Below are positions 1 through 15,200 of a stretch of DNA of 64,000 bases, in pieces. Below the pieces are notes generated by a model. That model was given only the letters and a program-made list of their open reading frames with translations, did no database searches and had not been told where the DNA came from. The position numbers and the translations under genes were made by a program. Numbering within the stretch: the stretch's first letter is position 1; every line of letters begins with the position of its first letter. Source of the stretch: Eumeta japonica (Eukaryota > Arthropoda > Insecta > Lepidoptera > Psychidae); the NCBI GenBank assembly GCA_005406025.1, contig BGZK01000082.1:558001-622000 (forward strand). Reading direction: 5' to 3'.

Positions 1-286
1 TTAAGAACAGCATAGAAGTTGTAACCCGGATAAGCAGAAAACTCCATTCCCAGTTCTCCATACATATCGTGTTTGAATCCCATAACTCTTTCACTGTACA
101 AGCCTTCGAATTTGATGGTGTGTTTTGGAGACCTTTGAAACTGGTAATCCAACTGGAGCCTAGCCGTATTAGTTGGTCCATTAATCGTGTAATAACCTAT
201 GAGTTTACTAGCCAACTGTTTGGTCTGGAACTCTGTCGATACATCCCACTGTGTCACACCACCTTTGGATTTGACTTTGATAACTC
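1..286 (-). CDS. apoLp: apoLp exon 23 (continues beyond window)
   Basis: Encodes residues from 1131 on: VIKVKSKGGVTQWDVSTEFQ, LDYQFQRSPKHTIKFEGLYS and YGELGMEFSAYPGYNFYAVL. These are amphipathic beta strands of the lipid-binding region. The acceptor is TTATTACAG, and the frame stays open to position 1. The plus-strand open frame over this exon is its antisense shadow. Confidence 0.9.
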
Positions 287-3200
287 CTGTAATAAAATAA
301 ACCATCAATGCATATTAAACATTATCAAATTCAATAGCATATACAAGCAGAATTTGGTTGTAGATATTTTGTGTCAGTCGGTTAAGAAATCAGATTTTTT
401 TTTATGTTAAAGCATCTGTCAATTGTAATTCTATCAATTACTATTCTAACATGTCTAAAAAGGCATTCAAGATTTAAGGCGGGTAGTGCCAAAAGTAAAA
501 ACCGGTCAAGAGTATGTCGAACCATGCTCATTATAGGGTACCGTTACAGGTTCCATTACAAAAAAAAAGACTCCAGATGAAAAAAGTATGTGGTTACACT
601 TTTTCCATGTCTCCCACACAGAATAGTTTTAAGGACTTTAGTCGCCTATAACTAGAAAAACAAGTAGGTATGTCGACTATCACTATTAAACTAGTGTAAA
701 CTAAAATACATCAGAAAAAGAGTGTATCTTCATGGCACTTATGTCCTTTTGTTGAAAATATAACTCAAAAACAGTATATGTGATTATCTTCAAAATAATT
801 TTCATTGGAAGTATTTATTAAGCATTGTCTTCTCTATTTTTTGCATATTTTTTGAACTTACGGTTTATAAAATAAAGGAATACACACACAATTTTTGCAA
901 GTTTCGAAGCGATTATTTCCGAAATTATTTATGTAATCAAAAAAATTGCTTAGAAACCTCAACTTTTTTAAAAGAACTCAAAGTATGTGCCACACATTGA
1001 TGTTTGCAAAAAAAAAAAAAATTTTCAGCTACTGTTACATATATGGAGTGCCCACCCTAGAAATATTTATTTTTCTTATTTAACTACGAAACTAAATAGC
1101 GACTTATACAATACACCTAAACTACAATTTTCGTCAATAGATGTTTTGTAGTTTTTGAATAAAATGCCCGTGACAAATGGACAGATGGACGGACGTATAT
1201 GACGGAACTATAAGGGTTCCGTTTTTGCCATTTTGGCTTAGAACCCTAAAACTACATTGTTACACTTTTTTCCATGTTTTCCGCACAGAATAGGTATAAG
1301 CAGTTTAGTCGTCTATCTGATCATGTTCAAAATAATTTTCATTGAAAGTATTTATTAATCGCTGTCTCTGTAATTTTAAGCTATTGCCTAGCTTTTCTCG
1401 CGGGCTTTGAGCGCGGCGACCGAATCAAGAAATTCCGTAACGAAAATAAAACCTAACACCCTCCACTCCGCCTACCATGTAGCTCGGCCGAGCGTTCGCT
1501 TAACGTGTATGTATATGGTACGACTGTACGAAGCTCGCATGGATCGAGACGAGCTGCTCCGAAATCGGACGAATACGTAAGCAGCTGTTTGTGAGAAAGT
1601 ATATAGGTGTATAGGTATCTATCATATCTTTATAATGCCACACTCACCGCATGTGCCCCGTAAGTATACATATAGGTATATATGTATACATAGGTGTACC
1701 TATGTATAACAGTGGATAGCAGTTGCTGGTGAATAACTATATACGCGTAAAATTTGTGTATAAAGTGTTTTAAATATGAATAAACAAAATGAATTTATTA
1801 ATGAAGAAAGTGATGAAAAACTTGAATTAATATCAAAGAAAAAAAATACTGCATAAATAAATAATTATAATTGCATAAGTCGATAAAAAATGCTATGCAA
1901 TAGCTTTACTGCAGCAGTCCCCGAGTGCCACAGGTTTTTTTTTCATATTTTTTAAACATATGGTTTAAAAAAGAAATGGGGGGACACAATTTCTCCTACT
2001 TTTGGAGCAATTATTCCCAAAAATATTATTATTAAAAAAATTTGCCTAAGAAATTGCTTAAGAACTTTAGTGTATTTAAAAGAATTGTTTAAATTTGATG
2101 TTTGTTGCAAAAAAATTTCAACTTCGTTATATGCATGGAATGCCCCCCCTAAAAATATTAATTTTTGTTATCTAACCAAACTAAGTAGCGGCTTATACAA
2201 GAAATCTGTTCTTAGATTTTCATCAATGTACATCTTATAATTTTTGAGTAAAATGCTTGTGAAATACGGACGGACGCATATGACGAACTTACAAAGGTTC
2301 AGTTTTTACCATTTTGGCTAGGAACCTAAAATGTAATTCTTAAAAGTAATCCGAACATTTTACACATAAGACAATCTGTCCAATCTTACAGATTGTGTTT
2401 ATGAAACATGTTTTTAATATTTTTAATAACAGTTTAATACACAGTATGTGACACAACTATGGGGTTGTATTGCAATAAGTTTTTAATAGAAGTCAGTAAG
2501 CCTATAGATTGCATTGTAAATTATTTGCATAATTTGCAATCACTACCTTAAACACTGAAGTTGTAGTCAATTTTATTTTCATTGTTAAATGAAAAAAGAC
2601 TAATTAGTATTGAGTTGGAAGCCTTGTAGACATTGAGACAATTCTAGGTTCAATTTAAAGTTTGCAAATTAATTTTATACAATTTCGCCTGAAAGAGGTT
2701 GCATTGCTATGGTGGTCATTAGCATTAGGGTCTTTCATTTGTATCATATTCAGTATAAGTGCAACATACCCATGACCATAAATATTAGCAGTAACTTTAT
2801 TTTTTTACAAATATGCATTAGAAAGAATAAATTCTAGTTGATATGTTCAACTGTGATCATCTTATTCTTCAACTATATTCTGATATTAATTATTCACAAA
2901 ATGAACATTACTCACCTTAATGAGTGATTGAGTAGATAATGAGTAATTAGTAACATTAAAAAAAAATAGGGTAATATATGCATTACTCACCAGACAATGC
3001 TGCCACTTTTGTATCATTAACAATAAGAATGAATTGTGGTATCCAAACATATCCATATTTTATGTCGTGTCTCGTTAGAGATACATTAGCATCGAAATGT
3101 TTCTGTCCATCCATATCCAAACTCACTTCTAAAGATTTGTCATAAGGGAAATTCCTGTAGTTGCCGTGCGCCTTTAATGTTTTCTTGTCGGATTGAAATA

Positions 3201-6200
3201 AGACTAAAGCAGTGCTGGTATTTTGAGACAGGCTTAATATTGTGTTAAACATTCGTTTCTCCTGCAAAATATATGTTACAAATTTCTTATAGATGTTTTC
3301 ATGCAGGATATAACACATTTCTGCATACACACACACACACAGGCACGCACGCACTCACGCACACACACACACACACTCACACACACACACACACACACAC
3401 CCGCATACACGCGCGCGCTATATTTTTATGTATACACAAACATGCATGATTTTCTCCTCTTATAATTCAGTTTTAGTTAACTAATAATACCTTTAACTTA
3501 AAATGAATTACACTGTTGTACCTAAAACCTAGCAATCAGATAATAACTTGCAAGCAAAAGTTATTGCTTACAATATGGCAGATTTTGGCAGCATGGAGTA
3601 TTTACACTCGAAATTTCTATGTACCTTCCTTTTGCAAAAAAATTTTTCAACAAATAAATATATTGCTGTTAGTTTACATAATTTTGTGAAAAATATTCTG
3701 GGGTCAATTAGATTTCTTATATATGTTAATAAGCTATTAGAGTCAAAGTATACACAAAAACATGATTTTATTGAACATTTATAAAATGTTTTAAAAAGCA
3801 TAAAATCATTTATCTTTTAGCCCAATACACATTCCTACTCCCCTCCAGATTGTCGTGAAAATTTGTGATTTTGAATTTTTAATAATAAAAATACCTGTAA
3901 GTTCCCAAAAAAAAAAGATGTTATGCTAGTTTTCACCGGCCATTAATAATTTTTACTACAATGAAAACAATATGAAGCGGGTTTTTTAAACAGCTACGGT
4001 CTTACACTCATCTATTGAATCTATGCATTTTACAAATGAATTTTAGAGTTGCTATTGCATTCTGTTGAGAAATAATTTCGTAGTACGCAACATCATTTAT
4101 ACCGCGATAGTTGCAGCAACCAACTTACTTTGCTGTCGGGTGTGTTGAAGCTGAAATTGAAGATGTTCGTTGCATTGTTGCTGTCCCACGTGTAGCGGAA
4201 CGAGTACGTTTTCGCCGAAGGATCTGCCTTGTCGAGCGATATCAGATACTTCGATGGGCCGCTTAGAAGGAAATACGGTGCGTTGACTAAATTCTCCATA
4301 TTGGGAAACTGTAATAGATAGGAGATATTGAGATATATTCATCAACCATAATTTTTATAGATTTTTTAAGTATAATAATATGCAAAGAATGGACTTATTA
4401 TAGAACACAGAATAATCAACCGCCCATAAAGTTTGAGGTGTACATCAATATTTTTTTTTATATATATATTTCAATAAAATATGGCTGTTTAGCACCATAT
4501 TTAAAGGAACGTTTAAAATATACCAATGTGCTTTCAAAAAGGAATGTATATTCTTCGAAATTGTGAGCTAGTTTTCTTTATGTTTATATTACAAATAGCA
4601 TTATGTAACTATTGATAACTAGAATCATATAGCTACTTTAAAGTAGTAATATATTTTTAAATCACACAAAAAAAAACACATAATAGAAGGTACGTTTTTG
4701 ATCCTAGTTAAATACAGTGGAATCTCAATAACTGGAATGTCAAGGATAATGCAAAAAAATTCGAGTTAACGAGTTTTCGACTTAACAAGAACTTCGAGAT
4801 ACATATGACTGTGTCGACAAGGAACAAACATAATGTTCACAGCTGTGTTACTTAGAAAGTTTCATGAATGTATTCATTCATTACACGTGTACAAGAGAAA
4901 AACAATAGATTAGAAGCCCCGAACCTGAACATTCATTTTGGAATTTATTGCTATTATTTTTGGGCAATTCCAAGTAGGACGTCATTATATTTTACCAACT
5001 ACGACTTACGGAGTCTCCTTTTTGAAATTCGAGTTATAGAGTGTAAATATGTACTATCAATACTTCGTAGAGAAATAACATTTTGTTCGAGTTACAAAGT
5101 CTAAATAATTCGAGATACCGCGTATTTAGGGGTTCATGGGAAGGGAATGGGAATTTTTTATGACTTACTGAGGATTTCGACTTAGCGAGGTTCGAGTTAT
5201 TGAGATTCCACTGTATGTGTAAATATTTTTTAGCATCAGGAAATATAAATGCTTGTAATATGTAAATACAAATTTAAAATCATCAGGTAAGCATTTATGT
5301 AGTTTAAGATATGGATATGTTAAATACAAGAATGGGTGGATGAACACTATTAGTAGTATGGAGTCTAAAGCCATAAATTAATATTATTTCTTTTTATAAT
5401 ATCAACATTAACGTACATATTATCAAAAACTATTGAGCATCTACCCCTTCCTATTTCACTTCTGATGTTACACTAGTTCGATTTGAAAATTAATATTTGT
5501 GGAACTTGTATTACCTGGTAAGCGGCACATATCTGAATGCCGATCGCTGTATCAAAAGCATACCAGCTGCACGTTTTTCTTTCTATTCTATTTTGGTTAA
5601 GGCCCATTTGCTGCAACTCTTTATCGCCATGTAATATTATTAATTCTGACCTAGAAAATATAAAGTTTTTTTAATAATAATCACATATCCCCTGGATAAT
5701 ACGAATGAATGTTATTAAATTTTACAATCTTAAGATTTAATGTGCAATATATGTAAATATCAAATGAAAGATGGACAAACAAATCTGATAATATCATAAA
5801 TAGTACGAAAACTATTTGCAATATCATAGTCATAAACTAACAATTTATCTAAGAAGGAAAAATAAAATAGAAATATAACAAGACAATTGAAGATGTCAAA
5901 AATAAACCTAAAGGCTAGTAGTTAGAATTACTTTAAAAAAAAAAGTAAAAAGTTTTATTCCCTGGGTGCAGCAGTTTATTTAATACTTTATTATTTTAGG
6001 GTTTTTTTTTTAATATTACTTCACATGAAAATCTGTATAAACCCTATGTATTTTCAGTTTGATAAAACAGCACAATGATATTGCAAGTTAAAGATACTCA
6101 CTTGGCTCCAAATATCTCTTGCTTTGGATAAGGCAATGACAAATCCAAATGTATTAACTTCAGGCCACGAATCTTCAACTTGGCTTCCACAGCCGTAGCG

Positions 6201-9200
6201 GTATATAGGCGCATGTTTAGACGTATTCCCGTCGAACTGAGTGTACCTGCGACTACTCCCATTGTTGCTGCCACGTTTAATGCCACACTGGGAATAATAA
6301 AAAGAAAAACATAATATAAACATCCTCCCCCTCACTTCACAACTTGGGTAGTATGTTTGAACCTGACTACATTTGATAACATGTATAATGGTTTATTCTT
6401 TACATGGTAACATTAGAGTGCTGAGTGATATCTGAATGTTATTATTTGATGCAGATAACATAAATAATGTTATTATACAAGGATAACTTTGAAAATATTT
6501 ATATATAGAAGAATGTTAAATATTCTTTTCATATTAGGTTTCTGAAACTGAATATTCCACTTTAAATGATGTTGGCTTTAGATAGGGAATAAAATGTCCA
6601 CAAAGAAAAAACAACAAAAAATAGTAAAATCACAAAAGAGTAAAAACAATGTCCATGCCACTTGAGAATCTTTCTTCTCCACCAGTCAACAGATCTCTAA
6701 ACGATATGACCTGTTCATTTCCACTTCCGATTTTAGGAGCTAGCTCATCTACTCTAGAATTAGTGGATTCACTTTATAGATTTAATCTCATAAGTAAATC
6801 ATAACTATAGTGTATTAGATAAACACACATTTTTCTATTTTATGCTTTAAGAACACGTCTATTTATTAATTGCATTGAAATGTATTGAAAATTTTTTTTA
6901 TTCATGAAAGTAGTATTTTGTTGCATATATGCTAATAAAGAGAACTTATTTAGAAGATTCTCATAAAATAAATACCACAATTGGAAATTCTACAGCATCA
7001 ATATTTTTTTTACTATTTCTATTCTGCTTTATAAATAGTTTCTATGCTTGTCCCTTCAGTGACCAGCTAATAACTCTTATATGGGAGGGGTATTAGTAAT
7101 GTATACTGGAACAAATACTATTTAAAAAAATGGCTACCTTGATTGCATTTTTGAGTAAACATCGTATTAGGGATTACTATTTACAATTATGAAATTTTGT
7201 GACTTTTCCTGATAGTACAAAGATAGTTCATACATTTTCAGATTAATAAAAAATAGTTTCAGAAATATAACTATTTTTGTGATAAATGATGATAAATGGA
7301 CACATTATATATGTAGGTACCTAAGATTTTATTTTAATTGATTTTTTTGTTGTCTGATATTCTCTAAAATGTCAATATACAATTATTTGTCAAAACAATT
7401 TCTTGAAATAGTATAGTATTACTAGGTTTACTGTAAGAGTTGACGATCCTATGTATTGGATATATGGTGTAACATTATCCTCCAGTACCTAATTAATTTG
7501 TTTATTAATCTAATTTAGAAAATCAATGTAAAACACGATTCATATTTAACTATAACACAAACCTTGGATGAATATTTCCCTGGAAATCCAAGCTTCCAGA
7601 ATCAAAGAACTGGTCTACTACTGTTCCGGACATTTTCATGTTGACATAACTGGTTCCCATGAGATTCATCGTGAGAGGCAGACCACAACCGGTGGGCACT
7701 GAATAAGTTGTGTCTAAGAATAATGACGCTTTATTGTATGAGATTTCCTAAAAACAAAAGATCGTCTTATTTGAAGAGTACAATATTATAAGTATTAGTT
7801 ACGTTCCTTATAACATAATTACATCAGTCTCAATGTTAATAAAAATACCTTTCTCATAAAGAATTCAAAAGACCGGCGTTTTACCATAAAATTAAGTCAT
7901 AAAAAGAATCTCTTAGGGGCAAACTAAGAACTATGTATTTTTTCTATATTTAATTACTACAATAACAAATTTTTACAATACATCACACACTAGTATTTAT
8001 ATGTAAGAGAATATTGATAGTAAGAGATGAGGAACATCATAGGATACCTTAAGATTAAGATGAAGAAACATAAAAACATATTAATTAATTATTTTTCTAA
8101 CAATGTCTTGCTGAAACACAAATAGGTATTTTTTCTAAAAATTACCAATAACTAATGAAAACAGTCATTTTTTAAATCACAATTATAAATCTATAACACA
8201 ATTACAAAATGGTACAATAAGATTGATATTCCATGGAAATAATATCTATTAACCTAGACTATTAATAAATCAATAGCTGAAATACACCTACTTTTCCAGA
8301 CAAAATTTCCAATATCCTCATTTGTGGATTCAGTTTGGCCAATGACTTCTTGATTTCATCATCACCCTCTGCACTCCAATAAGATATCTCATTGCCGAAA
8401 ACTTTTATACCAAATTCTACCACAGGAAATTGATGGTTAAGAGCTTCGTTTTCGTGGCCTAAGTCGTCTATTCTTCCTCGCGCCTCGTCCGCATCGTTTA
8501 TCGAGCGAAACAGCCTAACGCTTTGTAGGCGTTCGTTGATTTTGTTCTTGCTAAGCGGCCCATCATTGCCAAATAGCTGTTCGAAGTAGCGTTCGAAACC
8601 TTCGCCGCGTGCCCTCAACTGGAATAATAACAATTAGGGTTATATACTTACGTGTGTAATAATAAAAGCTTATTGGAAGATTGACAGATTAAAGAAACAT
8701 AAAAACAGTTCATATATTTACTAAACCTACAAAAAAGAGAGTATTGTCTTTGTACAAATTCTGGAATTGTAGTTGTAACTTCAATGGGTCTAATTCATCC
8801 AGTAAGCATTGAATTGATAAGAAAATGTGACAAGTAATCTCAAGCTACATTTAAAAACTACAGTGTGTGTACGCGCATGAGAAGTTATATTTCTTTGGCG
8901 TAATGAAAAAAATGTTTTTAATTGCATCCAACAATCAACTACACTGATTGGACTGGAATAGAATAGTCAATACCATTGACAGTTTAATTTAAATTTCAAA
9001 AATCAAATTTATTAATATGTCTTTTTTTATACAAAGTGTACTATTGATTTTATACTTTTATTTCAAATTATTAAAAATTATGACCTTTAAAAGAGAAATT
9101 TAATAATTCTATTAAAAACATATTCCGAGTGATTATCAACGCTTCCTCATATTGCGTGCTCCATATTGCGACTTAAACTATGGAAGATCAAAAAGAATTA

Positions 9201-12200
9201 TCTATTGAGTATTACAAAAATTATAGAACTTAATAACAATTTAAACTAAAAAGAAATATTATAAATCTAAATATACTGATGATAATTATGTACCAAAATG
9301 GTTTCTTTTTTTACTTAAATTAAACAATTTATTGATTATCAAACTTGTAGTTTTACTTTTCATCACTAGATGGTGCTCTAAGCGTTTTGCAATCTATTGG
9401 GCGTATCACATTACGCAATACGGTCTTAGGACTTGTTTGTTACAGTATAAGTTGAAAAGTTGATTTAAAAAAAAAAATATTAAACAAAAACTATTACTTT
9501 CTTAAAATTGTAACCGCCACCTAGTGGCAAACCTTATTAAAATATCAATTATCAGTGGTCTGAAGTTTCTCACTAAATCCAAACGGACGACTTATACTGT
9601 ACTTTCATCGTGCCACCCTGATAAAAATTCATTCACAATTCACATCATTTTTTCAAAACGCCCCAAAAGAAGTATAAGTTAAAAAAAAGGACTTCTCATT
9701 TGTCAATATTGTTTTTACATATTAAAAATTTAATTGCTAATCTCTGAGTGAAAGTATGAATTGTAAAATGTTATCAAGAACGAATGTAGAAGTGATAGCT
9801 ATTATAATAGATAGAAGAATGAAAAGGGGTTGTAAATATAAAGACGGTTTATAGGACGCAATATGTGGAAGATATCATGGTTCGTAATAATGTTGTCATG
9901 TATTAAAATAATAACAAACCTCTAATAAATTTATGGACTCTCCGAACATGTCGACAGTTAAATTGAGGGATACCGATCTTGGTATATATGAATCGGGAGA
10001 GAACACAACATTTGCCTCATAATTGCCACCTAAGAAAAAAAAAATAAAGATAATTTTATTTCTGTCTGTACTAATAAAGCTGAAGAGTTTGTCGGTTTGT
10101 TTGTTTCTTTGAATGCACCAATCTCAGGAATTATACATCAGATTTGAAAAATAATTTTTGCATTTGATAGTCCAATTTGGTTGGTTTAATTTTTGTTTGT
10201 TTGAATGCACTAATCTCTGTAAGTGCCAGGCAAATTTGAAAATATTTCTTTTGTGTTTGATATTTCTTGTATTCGCATTAAAACAAACAAAAATAAAACA
10301 ATTCAATTATTTGGATAGTTTATAGTCTTTCACAAGCATTAAGCTATCAAATGCGGAAATATTTTTTTTTTATTCGACAGGTAGTTCCAGATTATTGGCA
10401 TATACAAACAAGAAAGCCTTAATTTTATATTATAGTGCAGATAATATAGGGTAGATAATACAGTAAATTTTATAATTTGCCATTTATTGACTCATTTTTA
10501 AATAAAATTTTGAGCAATATGCGGTTTGTCATGCCACAGAGTACGGTATGCGCGTACGTCGTTAATATTCTGTGATCACACAATGCTTATTCTAAAATCA
10601 AGTGAAAAGGTTTATGATAATGGTCATAATATTAGAACAGGTAAATTGTTGAGTGATTTTTAAAGCTTCATAGAAATAAAAAAATCACTAAAACTGTAAA
10701 ATGTGGTTTAAAAATTAATAGGTTTGATGTAAATGTTTGTTTATGGTTCACATTCATCTCATCCTTTGAAAATGCATACTACTAACGCATGTGTTCAATG
10801 AGCATATTCATATGTTATCAATAGTGAGATCTATTTACCATGATTATAAATCAAATGTGTTTATTATATTAATTATGATCTTATCAATAAGACAAGCATT
10901 AAAGGTCAAAATAACAATATTAAATAGCTCATTAAAACAAGTTCAAAACAAAAATTAAGATAAGAAATAGTACATACCTGCATTGTACTGATCGAAGAAT
11001 ATGCTTTGTTCATAATTCCTAGAAAACATTCTAAAATCTGGAATGTCTTCTAACTGCGGTACAGTATTGCCAGACAACAACCCTTGAATTTCTACACGCG
11101 AAGGAAGAGATGACTGCCCTATATTGTTCAAGTGACTCCAAACAAAGGTTGCCACTGTAATTTATTATAAATTACATTTATATAATTATTTGAATATATG
11201 TGTTCAGGGACTGGTGATTTCTGATTTTGACATAATTAATTTATTGGTACACAGGTTATGTTTTTTGGGTAAGTAAATACTCTGTATTTTGGAACGAAGT
11301 TTCTTATTACACGACACGCCGCGAGGAGCTAGGCAGTAAAAAATAACGTTATGTAAGCGTTGATATGGTACAGAATATTTGAAGTATAGCACAACCATTT
11401 TCGCCCGAGAATCAGTTGTAGGATCTAGCATTAAGTGGCGCGCACGAGGTGACTGGATTCAAATCTGTCCTAGCATTTGGTTTTTTTCACTTTATTTAAT
11501 TACTTTCAAATGTTTCAATTTGTTTTTAATATAATTAGTAATATTTTTATATTAACAGCAATTATGGAATAATAATTTTAATATGTAACTTTGAAAAGAA
11601 TGGAATTGTTCTTAAGAATTAAAAAAAAAACTTTATTTGTTAGAACATTTGATTTGAAAACACAAATAAAGAAAACAGACGCTACATTCAGATGCGTGAC
11701 TCGTTTGTGTAGCGTGTGAGTGCACAAAGTGAGCGTCAATGAACAGTTTACCTTATAATCTATTTTTTAAAAGCAAATGAATTCCTGTGTCTACGTAACT
11801 GGAGACATTGGGGTAAGGATTAGGTTTCGGATCACCAATGGAGATCTTTTTTTCGGATTTACTCCTATTTACCCATGCAAATTGGATGTGATGCGAAATC
11901 GAGTGCTAACAAAAAGTGCAGTTGTTATATCACTCGTAAACTCCACTCCACATATTCGTGCATTTTACACTGAACATGTGTATTATACATGTTTATTAAC
12001 ACAAATAAGATAAACTTTCAATGTATATGGTGTTAAATATTATTAACATTGCCACCAATTGTTTAACATGGAGTTTGGGAGTTTTAAATTTATTATCTAA
12101 CATGATTTACACATTATATTTTCACAGTTCGATGTAAATAAATATGAATACAGTATATTGTATATATTCTAAGATATTTCATAAATACATATTTATTTAT

Positions 12201-15200
12201 TTCATATATTTTAAGAACATATGGAATATATTCTTAAAGAGTAAAGTTCAGTGATGAGTCAGAGCTGATAGGCATCACTTATATTTATACACACATGGGC
12301 GATGTAGTATCCATTACAATTGTAGTAATTTATGGCAGGTTAAATGAATTATATGCATACCTTGATTCACTTTTTCGTCGCGCAGAGCATTAAATATTTT
12401 TCTGATGGTGCCCAATTTAGGACATTTCATGACTTGTAAATATGAAGCAATCCTTACTTCTACATCCACATTATGTTCACGGTACATTTCAAGGAAATAT
12501 TCACTAGAAGCGCAAAATTAAAACTATAGCATAACTTTTAAATTTTGCCAGTGAACTAACATTGGTAAACATTAAAATAGTTTTTATAGTTTTTTGTGCA
12601 TAAATAATGTATATATTCTACGTAAAATGTTATCATCCTTCAATATAAAAGAGCAAAATCTGACAATATATTAACTATAACATTAAAATCCGGTGATATG
12701 CTAACTATATATCTGAATTCAAATGGCATTCTTCCATTTATATCTGAACTATGAGCAGAATACAGAATAGAATTCAATCAACTAACACTGCAAATCACCT
12801 TACAGATTATGTAAACAAAAGACTTTTAAATTTTCCTTCTTTATAGATTAACATCTATTTCTTAGAAGGGCAGGCAGAGATTTTAGAATACAAGATACGT
12901 TCCCTTTACGGGCTAATGCTGTAATTTTATATTTCTGAAAAATGTACTAGTATAATGATAGTGTTCTATACTTACCGAGTTTCAATGCAAGGCGTTTTCC
13001 TAAAAGCATCGATAGCAGTCAGTCTTATAGGAACGGGGGTCAAAGCATCGCTTATTATGTCAAGTAATACATCAGAGAATTCACTTTTGAAACCGCCAAT
13101 GTTACCCAAAGCTTTTAGACTGACGATAATCTGCAAAATATGATTTTAACATTTCATCTTTTTTTTTTAAATTCTAGGTACAATAAGTTTTTATTCGATA
13201 ATATACTTACATCAGTTCTATCTGCGCGTGATAATTTAGACAAATCCTTTTGTTTTATTGCATTGACAGTATTTTGGAATATCTCTACAATACTATTAGG
13301 AATATTTTCATCACAGCATTCACGTACTGTTAAATAAACAAAATAACAATATATTTACAACTACGCATTTATTAATTACAATAAATTACCAAAAAGTTAC
13401 ATAAAATCACTCAATTAGGCGAGGATACTTTATAAATATTCAACTTAAAACATAAAGAAAATAGAAAATAAATTTTCTCTTAGTATGCAATAAAATGAAT
13501 TCTCAAACTAGTAGTAAATTAAATACAATTGTGACAGTAGATATGCACCAAATAATGATTCAATAATGATTTAAATTTATGGTTTCTTTGTATAAAATAC
13601 TAAGGCCTATACACACATGCCACCAAAAATTTTTGAACAGCATAAGAGCTGAGCCTCATAGTTGAGCCTCAGTACCATATTATGAAAATGTATAACAGGA
13701 GTTAATTGATAACAAAGAATGTGGCGAATGCCCATATCCTATACCAAGAAAGACAAGTGAAATAAAATGTCAAAAATAATTACACAAGCAATAAAATCCT
13801 ATAGAATATGTCAATATGTAATTGGGATATAGTTTTACGATCAATCAGAGTAATTTTAAACAATATTGAGAAAAAAACGTCATCAATCTCGCATTTTACT
13901 TAAAAAGATAAAAGGAAAAACAATTGATAGCATTCTTGTTTAATAATTGCTGTATACTTTTATGAATATTCGTTTTATATGTACTTTTTTCATCAAAATT
14001 GAAAAATGGAATAAGTATGGGGAAGTGAAATTGAATTAATTATATACTAAGCTAAGATAATATCATTTGCCAAGTACTTGTAAATATGTAGGTGTACAGT
14101 ACATTAATAAAATAACTTAAAATATAAATCACAAATGCCTACCTATCTCTAACTTGGGGACAAGCAAAAGATTTATGTAAGTTGTTTAGAGTTAAAACAT
14201 AAAAACGGGGTAACTTAAAACAACACATATTTAGTACACTCACATCATACTGAGAAAAAATATTTATTTTTAACTACCACTATCAATTAAACATAATGTT
14301 TGTTTACATTGGTTTGCACACATATTGCTCTCAATTAATCCAGTATAAAAAAAGGTGAATAACCATAAACAAAAAAAGTGTGTGTGTATTAGTGTACACA
14401 CGTAAGAAGTGAAACTTCTTTATGACATCATTTTTCGATAAATGATTTACTATTTACAACTTCACAGAAATTGGTTGAATAAAGCTAAATTAGATAAAGT
14501 TTATGCAAAAGGCTTTTATTATCATAGACATGGATACAAAATAATACAATTATTTCACCTTTCTGCTATTAAGATTATAGCATTTCATTAATTATAATAG
14601 AATTATTACTATTATTGTTATCGTTATTATATATTTTGTAATTAATGGCTTAACTCACTGATATTTACAATCAAAACTAAGGTTAACCTGAAATAACCTT
14701 AAAAAAATGTAACTACTCAAACGGGCCGCAAAATACATTGGAGACATTTACAATCCCTACTCCTGGAGAAAGTATACTTCGAATCACGCGTGGTAGGGAT
14801 AAGAAAAAGATTGCGCGTAACGGAAAAATGTGACGCGTAACGAAAAAATGTTACACTAAATTTTTTTCCAACCCCGAGAAAAAAGTTTCACTTCAAAAAA
14901 ATTATTTCCCAAATAGCCTTATGTTAAAAATCAAAAGTAATAAAATGAAACGATTCTTATTCTTACCATTTTGTGACTAGTAATCCATAAATTCTTATTT
15001 TTAACAAAGAGTATTTAACATATATTTTCAATAATCTTACAGATCTCTAAGGTTTTAACTAATGTTACATTTGATAAGAGACATCATTAACTATTGAATA
15101 AAGTTACATTTCAAGTATCAAGTGTCAGAACGATTAAATTATGAATGCTATTTATAGGGGAATTAAAAAAATTATTCGTTTAAATATTGTTATTTTATGT

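Larger units (their letters stand above)
287..2990. other. apoLp intron 22
   Basis: A 2.7-kb intron. Positions 497-2330 are the repeat copies described separately. Positions 2331-2990 are AT-rich sequence in which I see nothing coding or structured. Confidence 0.7.
5651..8291. other. apoLp introns 17-19, nothing further recognised
   Basis: Intronic sequence of 5651-6101, 6288-7562 and 7748-8291. It is AT-rich with many homopolymer runs. I see no repeat copies, RNA genes or open frames of interest between the exons. Confidence 0.6.

Noticed and set aside
69..410. A plus-strand 113-codon gene
   Set aside because: It is antisense to apoLp exon 23, whose minus-strand frame has family motifs and correct splice borders.
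11420..11480. A tRNA or tRNA-derived SINE, from a B-box-like GGATTCAAATC
   Set aside because: No acceptor stem, anticodon arm or A box at the right spacing could be drawn.
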